Origin: Isoetes taiwanensis
Taxonomy: Eukaryota > Streptophyta > Lycopodiopsida > Isoetales > Isoetaceae
Length of the DNA stretch: 64,000 nt
Assembly: GCA_021234155.1 (NCBI GenBank)
Contig: JAJEKV010000145.1
Span: 1 to 64,000, forward strand
Direction of reading: 5' to 3'
Under the pieces are notes generated by a model. The model saw only the letters and a list, made by a program, of their open reading frames with translations, did not search any database and had not been told where the DNA came from. The translations under genes were made by a program, and so were the position numbers. Shown piece by piece: positions 21,566 to 34,062 of this stretch (the first letter of the stretch is position 1; every line of letters begins with the position of its first letter).

Positions 21566-24480
21566 AATTATGACTATGCCTATTCTATGTGATAGGAAAT
21601 TTCTAGTTATCATTTTGAGTTGTGAACTTCCCTTGGATATTATATGCATAGTTCAAAATCACATGCTCTAATGGCATTTATAGTATGAGCCACTATCCCA
21701 ACGTATGCATTTATTTATAAGAAAGAGAGATCCACTTTTTCCTTATTAAAAGTTGCATAATACATGCAAGTTGTATAATACATGCATGTTTGCCACTTGT
21801 TGACCATTTCTTTTGCATGCATTTCCAAGTGCATGGAATTCCAATGGGGTTACTTCCACACAATTGCATATGGAAGGCAATTGCACGTCCCCCTTTTTTG
21901 CACAGGTATGGAAAATCATATGCTATCTTTATTTATGGCTTTTCTATTGTCTTGGCCGATCACAGTGACAATATCTCACACATATACCTAAACGTAACCC
22001 TAATGCTTAGGGTTTTCAGATTTCTTCAAAGCGGCTTCCTAATACAATTACCACCATATCTTCGTTATCCTCTATTCTCCCTTATTCTCGATTGCTATAG
22101 ACCCACGTAAGCATCGGCTATGATCCTCTCCAAGCAAAGATTGAGGTCCTTATCCGTTAGAAGACCGAGCTCTTAATCATCCCCTCTTCTTATTTTTGCA
22201 AGCATTGTTGCTTATATAAGCACTACATGCATATCTCTTGTTTATGTAAACCGAACTCGCAAAATGAACACCTTATGCTTCTTTGGCCGAAAAGAATGCC
22301 GCTTGTGTGATCTTTGGACATATATCGTAGAAGCAAAAAGGAACTGTAATGGTGCTCACCGTTTCAAACTCAACAAGAGGACATCTTACAATAAGGTAAA
22401 TTGATATTTCAGTTTATATTTTCAATAAACAGGTGCATTTTTTCTTAAAGCTTGATGCTTTAATCATGGATAAATGGTTCTTACTTGCTCTTTAAAATGG
22501 TAACATCCTTCTAAACCCGATGGTTTGATGTTCATGCTAATACTTCACCGGGTGTTCTTTCTTAAACATACATAATTGGTTCATTTGTCCCTTCCATGTT
22601 TCAGATTTTCTAAACTAACAGGCAAAAGGTTACAAGAAAGGTTGCGATCGGCTATAAACCGAGAGGCTCCATTTGTACCTTTTGGCCCTTCATTCATTAC
22701 CAAGCCTATTGCTAATGATTTGATGTGGTCGCAGTACCGGACCTCCCCGCTTTTGTCGCTTTGTTTTGTGTTTGTTAGTTGGAGTACTGAAAATGGAAGT
22801 GGAGTTAAGCTTTTACAACATGCAGTCTGCTATTTTTCTACTGTGGAAGAACAGTCTCCATAAATCATGACATAAAGTTACTCTTCAAAACTTGTAAAGG
22901 TTTAAACAGGTTGGGTATGCTCTGCTCTAGTGAAGACATTTTCATATGGTCTCACGTACATTCAAGCCATAGTTTAATCTTGGCTGAAAAATGCTTTCTT
23001 CATTGCCATTGCTTTGTTTGCAAAGATTACTTGTAGTTTTGCATTACTTGTAGCTGATGTTAAATATTTTCCTCTCAAACATTATGTAAATTTCGTCCAT
23101 ACATTCTTGGATTTATGAGAATGCCTTCTATTATATAGTCGGTCTAATAAATCATGGCAATGACATACTGATTGGTTGCTGCTAAAATAAGTTACAAAAT
23201 ATTTTTCTTCTTGCAATGATTATTCCCTTGCATGTGCAATTTATATTTCCAGTAGGCTTTCTTCAGTTTTGTCCTGATTTAATGACTTTTAATGACTCTA
23301 ACGGTACTTGTCTACATTTGACATTTGAAATACAATCAATTGGGCAGTTTGATTCTTTGGCCTAATCTCTTTGGCCTAGATTGTTATATCAACGGACAGA
23401 AATTTCTTGGGCTTGTAAAAAGCCGAGTTTATAAATAATAGATAATCTGGTTCAAAGGTTATTCTTGATTTATCTACTCACTGGTTTTGGTGATTTTTTG
23501 TCCAAAGGTTTTAGAGGCTAAAGGACAATAAGTACCAGATAATTCTTACGTAAGTTTGAATCAGGTTGATAATCTGATCCTTGGGATTGATCGAGGATTG
23601 ATGTCCGACCTAGGATTCTAGGTTTGGCTGGGTTTTTTTTAGACACTTCAACTCCTTGGTATAACCAGGGTTGCTTATGTCCTTTAGCCTCAGCCTTGTA
23701 AAGGAAATAAGTAACAAAAAATTGCATGATACTCACATTGATCTGACATTGTTTCAGGATAAAAGCAAGTACATTGAAGAAAGTGGACTTTGAAGTTGTC
23801 CCTACATGAAATAATAAGCTGACCGCATTGGGGTAAGAAGTTAACAAAATGGAGTACCCAATGATAGCTATCTAGAGGAGATGGACTTGGTGTCATCTCT
23901 CCACACAGTACAGGGAGCGCCAGCTGCAAATCAAAAAAGGAAATGTTGGACATGAACATGGACATACTATCAATGGTTAAAAGGTATGCAATTGTTTAAA
24001 TGCACAAAGTATATGGGATTACCCTTATAAATTACACCAGATAGAGATCGGAAAAAAAACAAAGAGGTCATGTACCTCATATGCCATTCGGCCACAATAA
24101 AAAAATAGCCATTTATATGGCTTCCATTCTATGGCCTATCACAGTCACTGGTGAAGGACATAATAGATATCATCACCAAATTTGCAACCAACAAATTTGG
24201 CAGCTATAGATCCAAAAAGAAAGTGTTGCTGTACATACGACATAATGTTTTCTGAGGACTCAAATATGGTGTACAAGGTCTCATACAAATGATCAACAGC
24301 CAGTACTAAAATGGTAGGTCTATAATCTGTGATCCTGTTAGTGTGATTCAATAGGGTATAAAAATTCACAATAGGGTTGGGTTTGACCTCTGCTGTATAG
24401 TAGGGGTCAGCCCTCCCCTATGATACAGATTTCAAAAAAATGGTCTAACCCAGTCCTACGGATGGAGGTAGGCTTTTTTT
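21566..24480 (+). repeat. Array unit 3
   Basis: 2915 bp. Telomere-like palindrome at 21,996-22,014. Differences from units 2 and 4 are again clustered at CWG trinucleotides. Confidence 0.9.
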
Positions 24481-26546
24481 AATTATGACTATGCCTATTC
24501 TATGTGATAGGAAATTTCTAGTTATCATTTTGAGTTGTGAACTTCCCTTGGATATTATATGCATAGTTCAAAATCACATGCTCTAATGGCATTTATAGTA
24601 TGAGCCACTATCCCAACGTATGCATTTATTTATAAGAAAGAGAGATCCACTTTTTCCTTATTAAAAGTTGCATAATACATGCAAGTTGTATAATACATGC
24701 ATGTTTGCCACTTGTTGACCATTTCTTTTGCATGCATTTCCAAGTGCATGGAATTCCAATGGGGTTACTTCCACACAATTGCATATGGAAGGCAATTGCA
24801 CGTCCCCCTTTTTTGCACAGGTATGGAAAATCATATGCTATCTTTATTTATGGCTTTTCTATTGTCTTGGCCGATCACAGGTGACAATATCTCACACATA
24901 TACCTAAACGTAACCCTAATGCTTAGGGTTTTCAGATTTCTTCAAAGCGGCTTCCTAATACAGTGCCGCCATATGCTGTTATCCTCTATTCTCCCTTATT
25001 CTGATTGCTATAGACCCACAGAAGCATCTGGCTATGATCCTCTCCAAGCAGCATTGAGGTCCTTATCTGTTAGAAGACTGAGCTCTTAATCTGTCCTCTT
25101 CTTATTTTTGCAAGCATTGTTGCTTATATAAGCACTACATGCATATCTCTTGTTTATGTAAACCGAACTCTGGCAAAATGAACACCTTATGCTTCTTTGG
25201 CCAGAAAGAATGCCGCTTGTGTGATGCTGGACATATATCAGGAAGCAAAAAGGAACTGTAATGGTGCTCACCGTTTCTGAAACTCAACAAGAGGACATCT
25301 TACAATAAGGTAAATTGGATATTTCAGTTTATATTTTCAATAAACAGGTGCATTTTTCTTAAAGCTTGATGCTTTAATCATGGATAAATGGTTCTTACTT
25401 GCTCTTTAAAATGGTAACATCCTTCTAAACCAGTGGTTTGGATGTTCATGCTAATACTTCACTGGTGTTCTTTCTTAAACATACATAATTGGTTCACTTG
25501 TCCCTTCCATGTTTCATATTTTCTAAACTAACAGGGCAAAAGGTTACAAAGGCTGATCGGCTATAAACCGAGAGGCTCCATTTGTACCTTTTGGCCCTTC
25601 ATTCATTACCAAGCCTATTGCTAATGATTTGATGTGGCTGCAGGTACCGGACCTCTCCTGCTTTTGTCGCTGTTTTGTGTTTGTTAGTTGGAATACTGAA
25701 AATGGAAGTGGAGTTAAGCTTTTACAACATGCAGTCTGCTATTTTTCTACTGTGGAAGAACAGTCTCCATAAATCATGACATAAAGTTACTCTTCAAAAC
25801 TTGTAAAGGTTTAAACAGGTTGGGTATGCTCTGCTCTAGTGAAGACATTTTCATATGGTCTCTGTACATTCAAGCCATAGTTTAATCTTGCTGAAAATGC
25901 TTTCTTCATTGCCATTGCTTTGTTTGCAGCATTACTTGTAGCTGCATTACTTGTAGCTGATGTTAAATATTTTCCTCTCAAACATTATGTAAATTTCGTC
26001 CATACATTACTGGATTTATGAGAATGCCTTCTATTATATAGTCGGTCTAATAAATCATGGCAATGACATACTGATTGGTTGCTGCTAAAATAAGTTACAA
26101 AATATTTTTCTTCTTGCAATGATTATTCCCTTGCATGTGCAATTTATATTTCCAGTAGGCTTTCTTCAGTTTTGTCCTGATTTAATGACTTTTAATGACT
26201 CTAACGGTACTTGTCTACATTTGACATTTGAAATACAATCAATTGGGCAGTTTGATTCTTTGGCCTAATCTCTTTGGCCTAGATTGTTATATCAACGGAC
26301 AGAAATTTCTTGGGCTTGTAAAAAGCCGAGTTTATAAATAATAGATAATCTGGTTCAAAGGTTATTCTTGATTTATCTACTCACTGGTTTTGGTGATTTT
26401 TTGTCCAAAGGTTTTAGAGGCTAAAGGACAATAAGTACCAGATAATTCTTACGTAAGTTTGAATCTGGGTTGATAATACAGTCCTTGGGATTGACCGAGG
26501 ATTGATGTCCGACCTAGGATTCTAGGTTTGGCTGGGTTTTTTTTTT
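24481..26546 (+). repeat. Array unit 4, pLTR part only
   Basis: Contains only the first 2.06 kb of the unit and ends GGGTTTTTTTTTT before unrelated TATAGGTTAG. It has the largest number of CTG/CAG trinucleotides at sites where the other copies vary. Telomere-like palindrome at 24,912-24,930. Confidence 0.9.
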
Positions 26547-28285
26547 ATAGGTTAGTTTAGATTACTCATAGGAAAACAGACAACACATTTGAAATGATAT
26601 AAAATTTCCAGACACTTTAATTCGCAAAAAGCACGGGTAATTCACATGTGCTAGAATATACTCAGATATTTGGCACAACTGGCCTAAACTTGCTATAGGT
26701 GTTAGTCTGCCCATCGCACCTATTAGTGGTCGAGGCCTATGGCAACTCTAGAAACCTGAAAACCGGCATCGATTCTTCAGCATTTCAATCTGTGATTCGT
26801 CTGATCTTTATGAGAGTAGGGCCTAAACCTGGTGTGGGCATTAGTCTCCCCGTCGCCCTGTCACTGGTCGAGCCCCAACATCTTTGTTCAAATAGGCATC
26901 CTCAATCGAACATCCAATGTATTTGGTAGAACTGAAAAATTCAACTATATGTATTGTTTGTTATGGGTATAGGCATGTCAGGTTACAAAATTGTGGCAAA
27001 CTCATAGAATCGTTCCTTTTTTATCCTACTTCTGTAGCTTGGGGGGCTTTGGCAAAGCTTAGTCTTCTGGTATTGTACAAGCCATGAGGTATTCTATTTC
27101 ATATCTTTGTTGCCCCCGATTTGTGCTATTGCTTCATTTTTTTTGCAATTTTTTAGCATTAGAAGTTATTTTGGTGAATAGGCATGATTTACCTACTTTG
27201 TTATTTATTTTGTACACCAAAATCATTTTCACATGCTCGCCGGAGTTTATTACCTGCCACAGTACACCGAGTTTTGACAGATATGTACAACTCTAACCTG
27301 GTTGGAACACAAGCATTTGAAAAACATCATGAGTGCTCTAGCAATGGGTCTTAAGAATCATGCCACAGCCAATCATGCATGAAGCAAAAACTCTAGAATA
27401 TACGTGGTAATTATGTAGTGCCCCTTCTTGTGGAATGTGAAAGTGTATTTCATGTACAACAGGCTTTCAAAAGGTTACCTTGTCAAAATGAATGGTTATA
27501 GACTCTTTTTATGCGAGGTGAATTGAATCTGAACAATCTCCAACCTGTATAGAAAATGCAGAGGATGACTGCATATGTGTTAGACGTTATACACTTGTTC
27601 TAGAGAGAAAAACATTGAGATAGAGAATTGGGGCCTTTCTCCATCTGTTGATATAGATTATACACTTTAGCTATCTTGGATCTTTTGCTTCTAGATGTTG
27701 AATCTTATTCTGTATAGATGCACATGACATGGACAGCTTCCCAGTTCTAAGAGCGAAAATCATAGTTAAGATTATAAGGTTGCAGAAGAGTACTTGCATA
27801 TATACTTGTATGCCTTCTGTAGTCATCATATCCAGCAATGATAATCTTCCACTAATTAATTAGACTTGATCTTAGAACCATAGTTCATAATCATCATAGT
27901 AATAGATATATCCCGGGAATTTTGAACTTCCTATATACAATAATCATGGTTCCTTATTAAGTAGATATTTGATAGATCTCACCCTGTTTGATCCAACTTT
28001 GGAAGTACTATGATCTTCATGTATCCAACCCATTTGTAACACTAATCTTTGAACCAGCTTTAATGAAATCCATGTGCAGGCCAAAACCACCTAGCCAAGA
28101 TATGCCATATGATTTGCCAAGCCCTGTTCATATGATCCGCCAAGCCCTGTATTAACAATATGCATTCCCCACTAGTGCAGCCAGAAGTCTAAGATCTACA
28201 AAGCCTGTAACCAAGCATTAAAGATACAGCACCAATCCAAACATTAACAATACACTATTACACAAACCACTTAGCCCAACTGCAT
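26547..28285. other. No recognised feature
   Basis: Unique-looking AT-rich DNA. A 21-base phrase (ATATGATTTGCCAAGCCCTGT) is repeated with two changes near 28,107-28,150. No protein domain or RNA gene was seen. Confidence 0.5.
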
Positions 28286-28524
28286 CCCGGGGGATTCACC
28301 TTTCATTAGCGTATAACCCATGAGAGTTCAACGGAGGGGTGTTTTTTAGACCATTTGTGTACGTATACTTAGGGGTTAGGGGTGTTTTTAGGCACTAATC
28401 TGGAGCAATATCTATACACATAGGGGTCAAATTGCCTTTTAAAAATGTGTATACAAGGGGGGTTTTTTGCTACCCTCCGAACGCAGATGCCATACCCCCT
28501 TTATGCATAAGTGCATCCCCCGGG
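28286..28524. mobile_element. 239-bp MITE with CCCGGGGGAT ends
   Basis: Terminal inverted repeats CCCGGGGGATTCAC and (reverse complement of the right end) CCCGGGGGATGCAC. Perfect 8-bp target duplication AACTGCAT at 28,278-28,285 and 28,525-28,532. No coding capacity. Eight-base duplications occur in hAT, P and a few other DNA transposon superfamilies. The ends do not match the usual hAT CAG(G/T)G start, so the superfamily is open. Confidence 0.8.
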
Positions 28525-28532
28525 AACTGCAT

Positions 28533-29800
28533 GACAAGATAGAACTAACACTAACAATAGCTAAGGATGTACAACAACAGAACCGACTACATAAGAGCGC
28601 TGGCAAAGCAGTGGCTAAGCAACCTAAGCATGTATCAGGTGGCACAGGGCATGCAAAATATGAAAATCAAACTAGCGCCAAAGCACACAAGGCAGCCAAC
28701 ATGATATCTAAGCAGCCAGCCTTTTTAAGATGATCGAAAGCAGTTTACAAACCACTAGGCCTTTCCATTAATGTATTTCATATCCATTTTAAAGCATCAA
28801 CATAGCTTCTATTTGGTGCAAAAATGTGGAATCAAATCATTATTTATTACCAGAAAGACAGGCTATCCAGATTTTTAGATTGAAGACTTTATTGCAATCT
28901 GTAACATACAATACAGACAAACTGCTCCATTTTGTATGTTTGGTTCATAATACATATTCGACGAGGTGGGCGACGAGGTGGGCGACGATGTATGAACCGA
29001 TGGGCGATGACCAGCTAAGTGCCCTTCCCGGACTCCTAATACATTAGTATTGTTCTTATAAAGGATTAGATTACGTCCATCTTTCTTAGAAAATAATCTA
29101 GATAATATACAAGCGAATGTATGCTCGGGCCGAGAAGGAACATCTAGCTATCTGTGTATGATTACGACATCTGTGCTAGATCATGACAAATGGATGTAGC
29201 AGAAAAATGTAAAAGGTAAGACAGATAGTGTGCGAAAACAGGCAACTCAAACCGGCATGATGGGAGCATAAGAGGGTGATGCAAACTCTCAGATGAGGAG
29301 AGTCGGGGGGGGAGGAACTCAAGACTCCGGCGATGGGCGATTCAAAATTTCAGAGCCGTTAAGAAATAGATATAGGAATAAAATAAAATAAAATAAAAAT
29401 AAAATAAATAATTTGGAAAACCGAAGAATTTGGAAAACAAAGGGGGTGGAACGCGGCATAGTGGGGAAAGAACACCAATCGTCTGTACAGTAACAAAGGA
29501 GGGGACACGTGGCGGAGACGGGATAGAAAACGTGCTGATAATAGTAAAAATATGTAAAAATATATAAAATATAAAGCGTCGGGAGTTAGCGCATATGATT
29601 GGACGTGACGGATAGTAGTAATCATGACAGCTACGGTAGCCATAATAATGAAAATATAGGGAAAATAGGAAAGTATACACGTGTCAGCTAACGGGCTAGG
29701 GATAAGTGGCGGGGATTAGCAGACGAAAACTCTTGTGACAGGATAGGACAAGACTGGCATTTAAGGTGGACGGCCGGAATTAAGTGGGCGGGAAATCTGA
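28533..29800. other. Unassigned DNA with simple repeats
   Basis: No gene recognised. It contains a 12-base tandem GACGAGGTGGGC near 28,960-28,990 and an (AAAAT)n tract at about 29,378-29,410. Two G-box-like ACGTG elements lie at about 29,509 and 29,680, upstream of the Cys-rich ORF. Confidence 0.5.
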
Positions 29801-29810
29801 CAGATTTCGT

Positions 29811-29842
29811 AAACCCTAAATACCCTAAACTCTATATAACAG
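29811..29842 (+). promoter_or_regulatory. Telo-box and TATA-like promoter before the Cys-rich ORF
   Basis: AAACCCTAAATACCCTAAAC, a plant telo-box type motif, is followed by CTATATAAC at 29,832-29,840. The ORF starts about 155 bases downstream, a plausible 5' UTR. G-box-like ACGTG motifs lie further upstream. Inferred from motif order only. Confidence 0.45.
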
Positions 29843-29993
29843 TTATAACGAAGGAAAGAGTGAGTGTGAAGATCATTCCTTAGAACTCAAGATCTCCCGG
29901 CCCCTTGAGCGCCTCAGCGTCTCAAGCTCTGGAATTTAGGCCAAACAGGGAAGCGCCAACACGTTTCAGCCTCCGGCCCAGCTCCGAAACAAA

Positions 29994-30542
29994 ATGGACA
30001 AAGGTAAGAAAGTTCTGGTGGATTTAGATGGGGAGAAGAAGGTCGGCAAGAAGCGCTCCAGCTCTGGCACTCCAGGCAACCTCACGGTGCCATTCAATCC
30101 AGATCTTGAGGAGCTTAATCCCTGGTGCATCTGCTTTGACAGTTGTATGTGCCTAAGCAGAGGTTTGCCATCATGCATCAGTTGCGGCCGTGTCCATTGT
30201 CTTTACTGTGATCGGATATACCATGCACAGTCCATGCGAGATAGTGGTTATACCCTGGGATTGCTGGAAGTTCTCGGAGTATTAGGCGACAAGAACGACT
30301 CAGTGAGGCGCCAAGACATGGATCGAACTATGCAGTGCTTCAACAGATTACAAGTTTATGCTGCGATACAAAGGTCATCGAGTTATCAACATAACCTTTT
30401 GGTTTGTGATTTCGGGAAGGTCTGTATCTACTGCTGCGAGAAGAACCCCGTTGATTTTCTGTGTAGGGCATATATGGGGAGAAATCTGGAAAAGATTAAA
30501 AAGATCGGGGAGCCGTCCTCAGAAAAGAAGCCAAAAAATTAG
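29994..30542 (+). CDS. Intact 182-residue Cys-rich protein, unknown
   Basis: ATG at 29,994 is the first in-frame start after the TATA-like box. The N-terminus is Lys-rich (MDKGKKVLVDLDGEKKVGKK). From residue about 40 there is a dense Cys cluster, CICFDSCMC, then CISCGRVHCLYCDRIYH, resembling a zinc-binding fold with CX2C pairs, and near residue 145 another pair, CIYCCEK. The C-terminus is again Lys-rich. There are no membrane segments. I do not recognise the family. It precedes a degraded LINE on the same strand and may be its first ORF or a host-derived gene. It is the longest undamaged non-pol frame in this part of the window. Confidence 0.5.
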   Translation: MDKGKKVLVDLDGEKKVGKKRSSSGTPGNLTVPFNPDLEELNPWCICFDSCMCLSRGLPSCISCGRVHCLYCDRIYHAQSMRDSGYTLGLLEVLGVLGDKNDSVRRQDMDRTMQCFNRLQVYAAIQRSSSYQHNLLVCDFGKVCIYCCEKNPVDFLCRAYMGRNLEKIKKIGEPSSEKKPKN

Positions 30543-31625
30543 TCCACTCAGAAAAAAAGGGGATACGTGCCATGCCTTTTCGGTCATATCTTTTTGTTTT
30601 ACTCTCTTCTGTTTTTTGTTTTTGTTTAAGATAATCCTTTGATCAAACTGTTTAGATCCAACAATGATATTAATTCTCGGGAGGCCGGCAAGGATAGATA
30701 ATTTGTAACAGCTTTTGGCTGTAAAACACTCAGTGCAGTTAATCCCGATCAGAAGGGATACAATTTTTGTCTGAAAAAATCGAGTATGGGTAGGAATGGC
30801 TGAAAAGGCCAGGAAATGTAACTGAAAGAAACAATTTCTCTTTTGAATAGAGTATAGAATTATGCAGTAAGTATATAGCTGTGCCTCAGTGTTGATCACT
30901 CTCCCCCTAAAGTAAGAACGACATATCCCTTATCTATATCTCGGAGACCAACATAATTGAACCAAATTAGCGGCCTAATGGTTGTAACTGAGTATCTCCC
31001 CATACATCTCGGAGGTGACCACATGAAACCATATAGGGTGGTACATGGGGATTTCGGGAAGGGTACATGGGGCTGGCTTGACGATAAACTATTCTACAAA
31101 CGGCTTCATTTCAGTAACAGGCACAAACTGAACGACCAACGAGATGTCAAAAATTGAACATATGGTAACATTTCTATGCAACGACTGTGAGGTATGCCCG
31201 AATAGGGGACAAAAATGGTGTATACTTAAGATTTAATAATTGACACCTATACGTGAGTAAATACAGGTATATGAAATTAAGAAGATGCACATAGCAGGTT
31301 GGCAGAAATATGACCGAAAGTAAGGAAGAGTGTATGGATAATAGGGAAACAACTCTACGGGTGGGGACCCACAGAGGGGGCAAAAGATAAGAAAGAAAAT
31401 AATACGACAAGGCATGTAAATGTACTACATACGATGTATTGAGGTAAGTATAGATATAACTGTAGAGGTGTATATGATATGATGCTAGTAAAAGTGAAAG
31501 GGTACGTCAACCTCTCTTAACCCAGGAGATGCAACAACCACAAAGGAGGGACGAACAGAAACCAGATAAATAAGGGGTCCAGGAGTAGATGGTGCAAAGG
31601 GTGGAAGGCTAAGCTATAGGACAGA

Positions 31626-31837
31626 GAGACGGGTGTCTCCGCCATACACCAGGACAGAGTGGGAAAGTAACCCACCGGCTGGTGCCGACTGCTAAGCAAC
31701 AGACACCAACTTACCCGGCCCATAAAATGGAAACAAAAAATGGAAGTGGAAAGACAGAGGTTGCCAAGTACGGGATAGTGGGAGGCAACTCCCCGACCGT
31801 ACACCAGGATAGTGAGGATCCAGTCCTCCGGTTGGTG
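31626..31837 (+). repeat. Two tandem double-hairpin modules
   Basis: Module 1: GAGAC-GGGT-GTCTC (31,626-31,639), then CACCAG...CTGGTG (31,647-31,684) with an inner GTGGG...CCCAC stem. Module 2: GGGAG-GCAA-CTCCC (31,780-31,793), then CACCA...TGGTG (31,802-31,837). Stem sequences differ while pairing is kept, which suggests selection on RNA shape. It lies in the putative LINE 5' region. Confidence 0.45.
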
Positions 31838-33264
31838 CACCAAAGTCACAAAAAACCCACGGCCAAAAAGGATACAACGAAAACAAGGCAGTTCATATGG
31901 TGCCGGAAATCACGGAATCCTGGGAATTGAATACAAATCTAAGGACCAGCCAAAAGACGCAGTAAAGAGCGGACACAAACACCCAATAGTCGTATCTTGG
32001 ACGGGATAATTCGAAATTTGATCAAAAACCGAAAGGATATGGGGGAAAACGCCCGAACGGCTACATAAGTGAACACGATATAGTAAGCCCGCGGAAGAGA
32101 AACAGGAAACAGGAAAACACAGAAGAGAGCGAACGGCGGGAAAGGAATTCGGCGAAGCGATATAGCCACAACAATAGAAGGAAGAATGGCTAGCCAAACA
32201 GAGCCGGGGCAAGCAGAAGAACTCAAACAAGATCTGGCAGGACTTCTTGGCTCGGCCGGTAAGACTCGAGACCAGCCAAGGATGGAAGCGCCAACACATC
32301 GCGCCCAGCGCAACAAAACAAAGAAGTTTATAGGGAAAGTGGAAGAACGGGTGCGGTGGTGGAAGATACGTGAGGTGGAAATCTGAAGAGGATGGAGGAG
32401 GTGGAGAAAGAAAAGGCGGAAATCATACAAAGGTTGGTGATATTAGAAAAGAAACAAATAGATTTAGATGCGTGGGCGTAGTTTTGATAGGATTAAACCA
32501 TTACATAGTGGAGTTCAAAGAACGAGAAAGGATAAAGCATGATGTAAGGTTGATAGGGTAGCCGAAAGGCCTAACGGTAGACACGCTTCGCGGTCAATGG
32601 GCAGAAATAATGGAGAACGCTTTTTTGAACACGGAATGTGATAGTGAAAGCAACCCAAGGAGCTTGGAGAGGGAGGGCGAGACATATAAATGTAACCATG
32701 AGGGACCCGCAGCCAAGGAAAGAATCATTCACGCCTACGTGGTTCAAAACTAAGGAATGGACTCAAAGTACAAGAGGCCTTAACATCCATGCAGAGGCAG
32801 GGGTTACAGAGGGAACTGGCGAAAGTCAGAGAACTGAGTCGGGCGGGAGTACAAGCAGGGGTAAAGAATGGGAAACTATACCTCAAAAGAGGCCGAGAGA
32901 ACACACCGCAAGAACCGACAATGCAGGGGGATGGGATGGACCCACAGGATCCGAGGGGAGATGGGCACCACGAAACGGAGGCAACAAGAGGACCGGGACA
33001 GCTGAAACAGATAAGGGAAATAGCACCATCTGGGGCAATAGGACCGAAAAACAATTTCAAAGATTCTAAATACGCATACAGCTAGGGTGGGGAAACGGAA
33101 AAGAGGTCGGAAGGGACCTAGACCAGAACATAACGCTGACAAGGGAAAGAGGGGGGGATCAGGGAGCAAAAACGAGGGGACAGTTAAGAAAGGGACACGC
33201 ACTAGAACAGCAGGGAGGCAGGGGAGTACAGAAAGGAAGGAAGAAGTAACGCTCTGGTTGTACG

Positions 33265-34062
33265 GGATATCCTTGGGATGATGGAGAATGCCTACACGAA
33301 GCACGAGACCAGGATATCATATGCCTGGTAGAGACATGGGAACACAGCACAAAGAGGCTACCAGATGAACCAGGGTACACATTGTTCACGTGTTGGAGGG
33401 AAAGTGTATGTTTAGCTTTGGGAGTTGGTTACTGGGGTTATACGATGATGATCCCCGACGTGGTAGAACTTAAAAGCCTATACGTGTCTTCCACTTTGGT
33501 TGCCTTGACCGGCAGTGGGATATTCTGGCTAAGCCTGTAAAAGATGCTATTGGAAGTGCAGGGCTAGCCTGCTACATTAGGAATAGCAGTGTCAAAAAAG
33601 CATGTATTTTGGAAAATGACATTAATAAAAGATAATATTTGCTAATAGTATACTATCCACCCCAATGTGATAAACTGGAACTATTAAGCATGGGAGAGAT
33701 TGTCATGAAACACAGGGATAAGGGAATGTTGATCATAGTAGGGGATATTAACGCAAGGACGGGACGGGAGCAGGCGCAGAAAGCAGGGATAGACAACGAG
33801 AGTGGGCAAAGGGACACAGCCTAAGAGGGAAGAATGGCAACAGGACACAGTAGACGAAATGGAGATGACAGCGAGAGGAGAAACATTGATAGAGGTATGT
33901 ACAACTACAGATACAATTATATGTAATGGTCTAGGAAGATGGGAGGCTTCAGGCCAGTTCACAAGCACAAACGCTCACGGGAGCAGTATAGTGGACTATG
34001 TGATAGCAAATGAGGAAGCAATAAAGGAAATCGGAAAGATGGAGTTAGGGGAGGGGCGCTAG
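33265..34062 (+). pseudogene. LINE endonuclease domain (plus-strand LINE)
   Basis: Apurinic-type endonuclease that would nick target DNA to prime reverse transcription. Visible blocks in shifted frames are DIICLVETWEHSTK (about 33,315, catalytic Glu of the ET motif), VYYPPQCDK (about 33,650), IIVGDINARTG (about 33,730, the GDFN-type motif), TIICNGLGRW (about 33,915) and AHGSSIVDYVIAN (about 33,975, the Ser-Asp box near the C-terminus). Stops and shifts interrupt at about 33,540, 33,633 and 33,824. Confidence 0.82.

Larger units (their letters stand above)
15795..26546 (+). mobile_element. Tandem array of a putative non-autonomous Penelope-like element
   Basis: Three full units (2874, 2897 and 2915 bp) and a fourth that stops after 2.06 kb at GGGTTTTTTTTTT. 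Read as pseudo-LTR (about 2.05 kb) plus internal part (about 0.85 kb), this is pLTR-int-pLTR-int-pLTR-int-pLTR. It matches the PLE at 53.0-61.2 kb in layout. Units join through CGGATGGAGGTAGGCTTTTT, against CGGATGGAGGAAGGCTTTTT in that PLE. The pLTR ends in a G-run plus T-run in both, and both are preceded by a poly(T). No RT is present. Partial tandem copies are typical of PLEs. Assignment to PLE is inference from these shared features. Confidence 0.7.

Noticed and set aside
15795-26546. Open frames of 60-130 codons recurring in the array (for example 24,697-25,089)
   Set aside because: Length and frame change from unit to unit and no start or domain is conserved. Treated as non-coding.
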